From AP-15 sp963703745 (GTDB taxonomy: Bacteria > Pseudomonadota > Alphaproteobacteria > ATCC43930 > CGMCC-115725), in assembly GCA_963703745.1 (NCBI GenBank), contig CAVPFL010000002.1, forward strand, positions 1,736,001 through 1,800,000: a stretch of DNA of 64,000 nt, read 5' to 3'. Below the pieces are notes generated by a model, which was not told where the DNA came from, made no database searches, and worked only from the letters and a program-made list of their open reading frames with translations. How positions within the stretch are numbered: the first letter of the stretch is position 1; each line of letters begins with the position of its first letter. The position numbers and the translations under genes are program-made. This document shows positions 61,474-64,000 of this stretch, piece after piece.

Positions 61474-64000
61474 ATGATCGGAGCGACGGAAGCGCACGCG
61501 GCCCAGCGCCGGGCGATCGCACCCGGGGTCTCGGCCTGGGTCTCGGCTTCGGCCGGCACCGGCAAGACCAAGGTGCTGACCGACCGGCTGCTCGGGCTGA
61601 TGCTCGAGGGCAGCGATCCAGCGCGCGTCTTATGCCTGACCTTCACGCGCGCGGCCGCCGCGGAGATGGCCAACCGGCTCAACGAGCGGCTCGCCCAGTG
61701 GATGACGTTGCCATATGACGCATTCTCCGGGGAGCTTCGCGAGCTGACCGGGCGAGAGCCGGACGACGCGATGATGATTCAGGCGCGGCAGCTCTTCGCC
61801 CGCGTGCTCGATACCCCGGGCGGCGTCAAGATCGCCACGATCCACGCTTTCTGTCAGGCATTGCTGCGCCGCTTCCCTCTGGAGGCCGACGTCTCGCCCG
61901 AATTTGTCGTGCTCGACGAGCGCGGCGCCGCCGAGGCGCTGCAGGAGGCCGTCGCAAGCGTGATCGTCACGGCGAGGGATGCCGGCGACCGTGGCTACCT
62001 CGCCGAGGCGCTCGCGGTGGTTGCCGGTCATGTCGGCGAGGACCGCTTCGGCCTGCTGATGGCCGCACTCGCCGGCCAGCGCGGCAAGCTCCGCCGCGCG
62101 ATCGCAGGCGGCCACACGGCATTGCGCGAGAGGCTGTGCTCGGCGCTCTCCCTGCCTCCCGGGACCAGTCCGGAGGACCTCGCCGCCGCCTTTTGCGCCG
62201 AGGGTGCAGGCGACGAAAGCTCGCTTCGCGCCGCGGCGTCGGCGCTGGCCGCCGGGTCGCTCACCGACCGCAAGCGAGCCGCCACCCTTGCCGCCTGGTG
62301 TGAGAATCGGCAGCAACGTCATCAGATGCTCGAGGCGTACGCAGAGATTTATCTGACCGACGAGAAGGAGATCCGCAAGGTCCTGATAACCCGGGGCGCG
62401 GCCTCCGCCGCCACTTGCGATGCCGGCGCTGTCCTGATGGCCGAGGCGGAGCGGGTAAGAAAGTTCCGCGAGGCCCGGGCATCGGCGGTGCTGGTCGAGG
62501 CGACCTGCGCGCTGACCCGGCTCGGCGACGCGCTGATCCAAGCCTATGAGGAGCGCAAGCGAGCGCAAGGGTCGCTCGATTACGAAGACCTCGTAGTGAA
62601 GGCGCTAGACTTGCTGCGCCGCCCCGGGGTGGCGCCGTGGGTGTTGTACAAGCTCGACGGCGGGCTTGACCACATCCTGCTCGATGAGGCGCAGGACACC
62701 AACCCCGAACAGTGGCAGATCGTGGCGGCCCTCGCCGAGGAATTCTTTGCCGGCGATAGCGCGCGCGAGCGGCCGCGCACGATCTTTGCCGTCGGCGATG
62801 CAAAGCAGTCGATCTACAGCTTCCAGCGGGCCGATCCGCACGCCTTTCTGAAGATGCGACGGCATTTTGCGGCGCGCATCGCTGCCGCCCAGCAGGAGTG
62901 GCGAGTGGTGCCGCTGGAGATCTCGTTTCGCTCGACCGAGCCGGTATTGCAGGCGATCGACGCGATCTTCCGGCACACGGCCGCGCATGACGGGGTGGCG
63001 CTCGACGGCGACGCGATCCGCCATGTGGCCGCCCGTGCGGGCCAGGCGGGGCTCGTCGAGCTGTGGCCGCCGGTGGCGCCGCACCCCGACGAGGATGCCG
63101 ATCCCGCGGCATTGCCGGTCACCGCTCGCCGCATTGCCGAGCCTTATGCCCGCCTCGCCGACACGATCGCCGCCACGATCAGGGGCTGGCTCGACCGCGG
63201 CGAGACCTTGGCGGCCCGCGGTCGCCCGATCCGGCCGGGGGATGTCATGGTGCTGGTGCGGCGGCGCAATGCGTTCGTCAGCGAATTGTTGCGCGCACTC
63301 AAGCAGCGCCACGTGCCGGTCGCCGGGGCCGATCGCCTGATCCTGACCGAGCAGCTTGCGGTGCAGGATCTGGTGGCGCTCGGTCGGTTCTTGCTGTTTC
63401 CCGATGACGATCTGACGCTTGCTTGCGTGCTGAAGGGCCCGCTCTTCGCACTCGACGAAGAGACGTTGTTCGATCTCGCCCATCGGCGCGGCGAGGAGCA
63501 TCTGTGGGACCGGTTGCGCAGCCGCGCGGAGAAAAATGCGGCATTGCGACGGCCGGCGGAATTACTCTCCGCCTTACTCGCCCGCGCCGATTTCGTCCCG
63601 CCTTACGAGCTCTACGCCGAGATCCTCGGCGCCGGAGGCGGGCGGCGCGCCTGGCTCGAGCGCCTTGGACCCGAGGCGGACGACCCGATCGACGAGTTCC
63701 TCGCGCTGACCCTCGCCTATGAGCGGGAGCACGTGCCGTCGCTCCAGGGCTTCCTGCGCTGGCTCGCCGCCGGCGACACCGAGGTCAAGCGCGATTTCGG
63801 CGCGCGCCCACGCGACGAGGTCCGCATATTGACCGTGCACGGCGCCAAGGGGCTCGAAGCCCCGATCGTCTTTCTTCCCGATACGATGCAGTTGCCGAAA
63901 CCCCCGGAGGCACTGTTGTGGACCGAGAGCGAGGATCTACCGCTGTGGCGCCCGCGCGCCGAGTTCACCGTCCCGGTCTATACCACCGAACGGGAAGCCG
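61474..64000 (+). CDS. addA: Double-strand break repair helicase subunit AddA (3' end cut by window)
   Basis: 842 codons are visible, open to the window edge. UvrD/RecB-type helicase motifs: Walker A SASAGTGKTKVLTDRLLGLM (residues ~24-43), VLCLTFTRAAAAEMANRLNE, motif II LDHILLDEAQDTNPEQW, motif III FAVGDAKQSIYSFQRADPHA and, near the end, RILTVHGAKGLEAPIVFLPD. The C-terminal nuclease is beyond the window. It is separated from addB by a repeat-filled spacer rather than overlapping it. It would unwind broken DNA ends with AddB for RecA-dependent repair. Confidence 0.93.
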   Translation, partial: MIGATEAHAAQRRAIAPGVSAWVSASAGTGKTKVLTDRLLGLMLEGSDPARVLCLTFTRAAAAEMANRLNERLAQWMTLPYDAFSGELRELTGREPDDAMMIQARQLFARVLDTPGGVKIATIHAFCQALLRRFPLEADVSPEFVVLDERGAAEALQEAVASVIVTARDAGDRGYLAEALAVVAGHVGEDRFGLLMAALAGQRGKLRRAIAGGHTALRERLCSALSLPPGTSPEDLAAAFCAEGAGDESSLRAAASALAAGSLTDRKRAATLAAWCENRQQRHQMLEAYAEIYLTDEKEIRKVLITRGAASAATCDAGAVLMAEAERVRKFREARASAVLVEATCALTRLGDALIQAYEERKRAQGSLDYEDLVVKALDLLRRPGVAPWVLYKLDGGLDHILLDEAQDTNPEQWQIVAALAEEFFAGDSARERPRTIFAVGDAKQSIYSFQRADPHAFLKMRRHFAARIAAAQQEWRVVPLEISFRSTEPVLQAIDAIFRHTAAHDGVALDGDAIRHVAARAGQAGLVELWPPVAPHPDEDADPAALPVTARRIAEPYARLADTIAATIRGWLDRGETLAARGRPIRPGDVMVLVRRRNAFVSELLRALKQRHVPVAGADRLILTEQLAVQDLVALGRFLLFPDDDLTLACVLKGPLFALDEETLFDLAHRRGEEHLWDRLRSRAEKNAALRRPAELLSALLARADFVPPYELYAEILGAGGGRRAWLERLGPEADDPIDEFLALTLAYEREHVPSLQGFLRWLAAGDTEVKRDFGARPRDEVRILTVHGAKGLEAPIVFLPDTMQLPKPPEALLWTESEDLPLWRPRAEFTVPVYTTEREA

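Noticed and set aside
59665..61497. 610-codon open frame opposite addB
   Set aside because: Follows the addB codon phase on the other strand; no recognisable protein.

Overview
The window is a GC-rich bacterial chromosome segment. It most likely comes from an alphaproteobacterium, with a Rhodospirillales-like lineage as my best guess. The main reasons are the ribF / ileS / lspA / DUF3035 (BamF-type) neighbourhood, an AddB-AddA recombination pair of the alphaproteobacterial kind, a wecC-wecB pair, and non-ATG starts with GGAGG-type ribosome sites. No rRNA, tRNA or CRISPR array was seen. The lineage is inferred from gene content only.

Bases 1-17,000 are a surface-glycan region. It holds two methyltransferase-like genes and a decayed third copy (1-1943). 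A minus-strand operon follows (9425 to 2467) with a giant TPR / double rhamnan-synthesis-F / GT4 glycosyltransferase, a methyltransferase and a secreted beta-helix protein. Next come an ABC-2 polysaccharide export permease, a sulfotransferase with a long coiled coil and a frameshift, a small lipoprotein, a cupin, and wecC-wecB for UDP-ManNAcA. Several enzymes here carry the same ~36-45-residue appended module (pattern FxPxxYLxxNPDVAxxGxDPxxHxxxxGxxEGR).

Bases 16,800-28,500 are housekeeping: ribF, then an mscS-type channel on the opposite strand, then ileS (with an unusual HLGT signature), lspA and a BamF-type lipoprotein. After these come an FkbM methyltransferase, a DUF1800-DUF1501 exported pair and surE.

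Bases 28,500-48,100 are mostly accessory metabolism: VOC proteins, amidohydrolase, a lyase-like secreted protein, alpha/beta hydrolases, acyl-CoA dehydrogenase, cupin, Fe-alcohol dehydrogenase, SDR and a TusA-like protein. There are many broken genes: a frameshifted MFS transporter, a luciferase-like monooxygenase pseudogene, and GNAT and hydrolase fragments. In the middle, gltA is divergent from a HTH-citrate-synthase fusion that has lost a catalytic histidine.

Bases 48,100-64,000 hold nadE and a DedA protein, then a small defence or stability island. The island has a Phd/VapC-type toxin-antitoxin pair, a HicB-like pair, and a type IIG restriction-modification gene split by a ~303-bp terminal-inverted-repeat element with an 8-bp target duplication. 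A UvrD-helicase scrap follows. The window closes with addB, which carries palindromic repeats inside its reading frame, and the 5' part of addA.

The best-supported unusual observations are the MITE-like insertion, which can be excised on paper to restore the reading frame exactly at the NPPY motif; the His-to-Gln change in the DNA-binding citrate synthase homologue facing gltA; and the module shared across the glycan locus.
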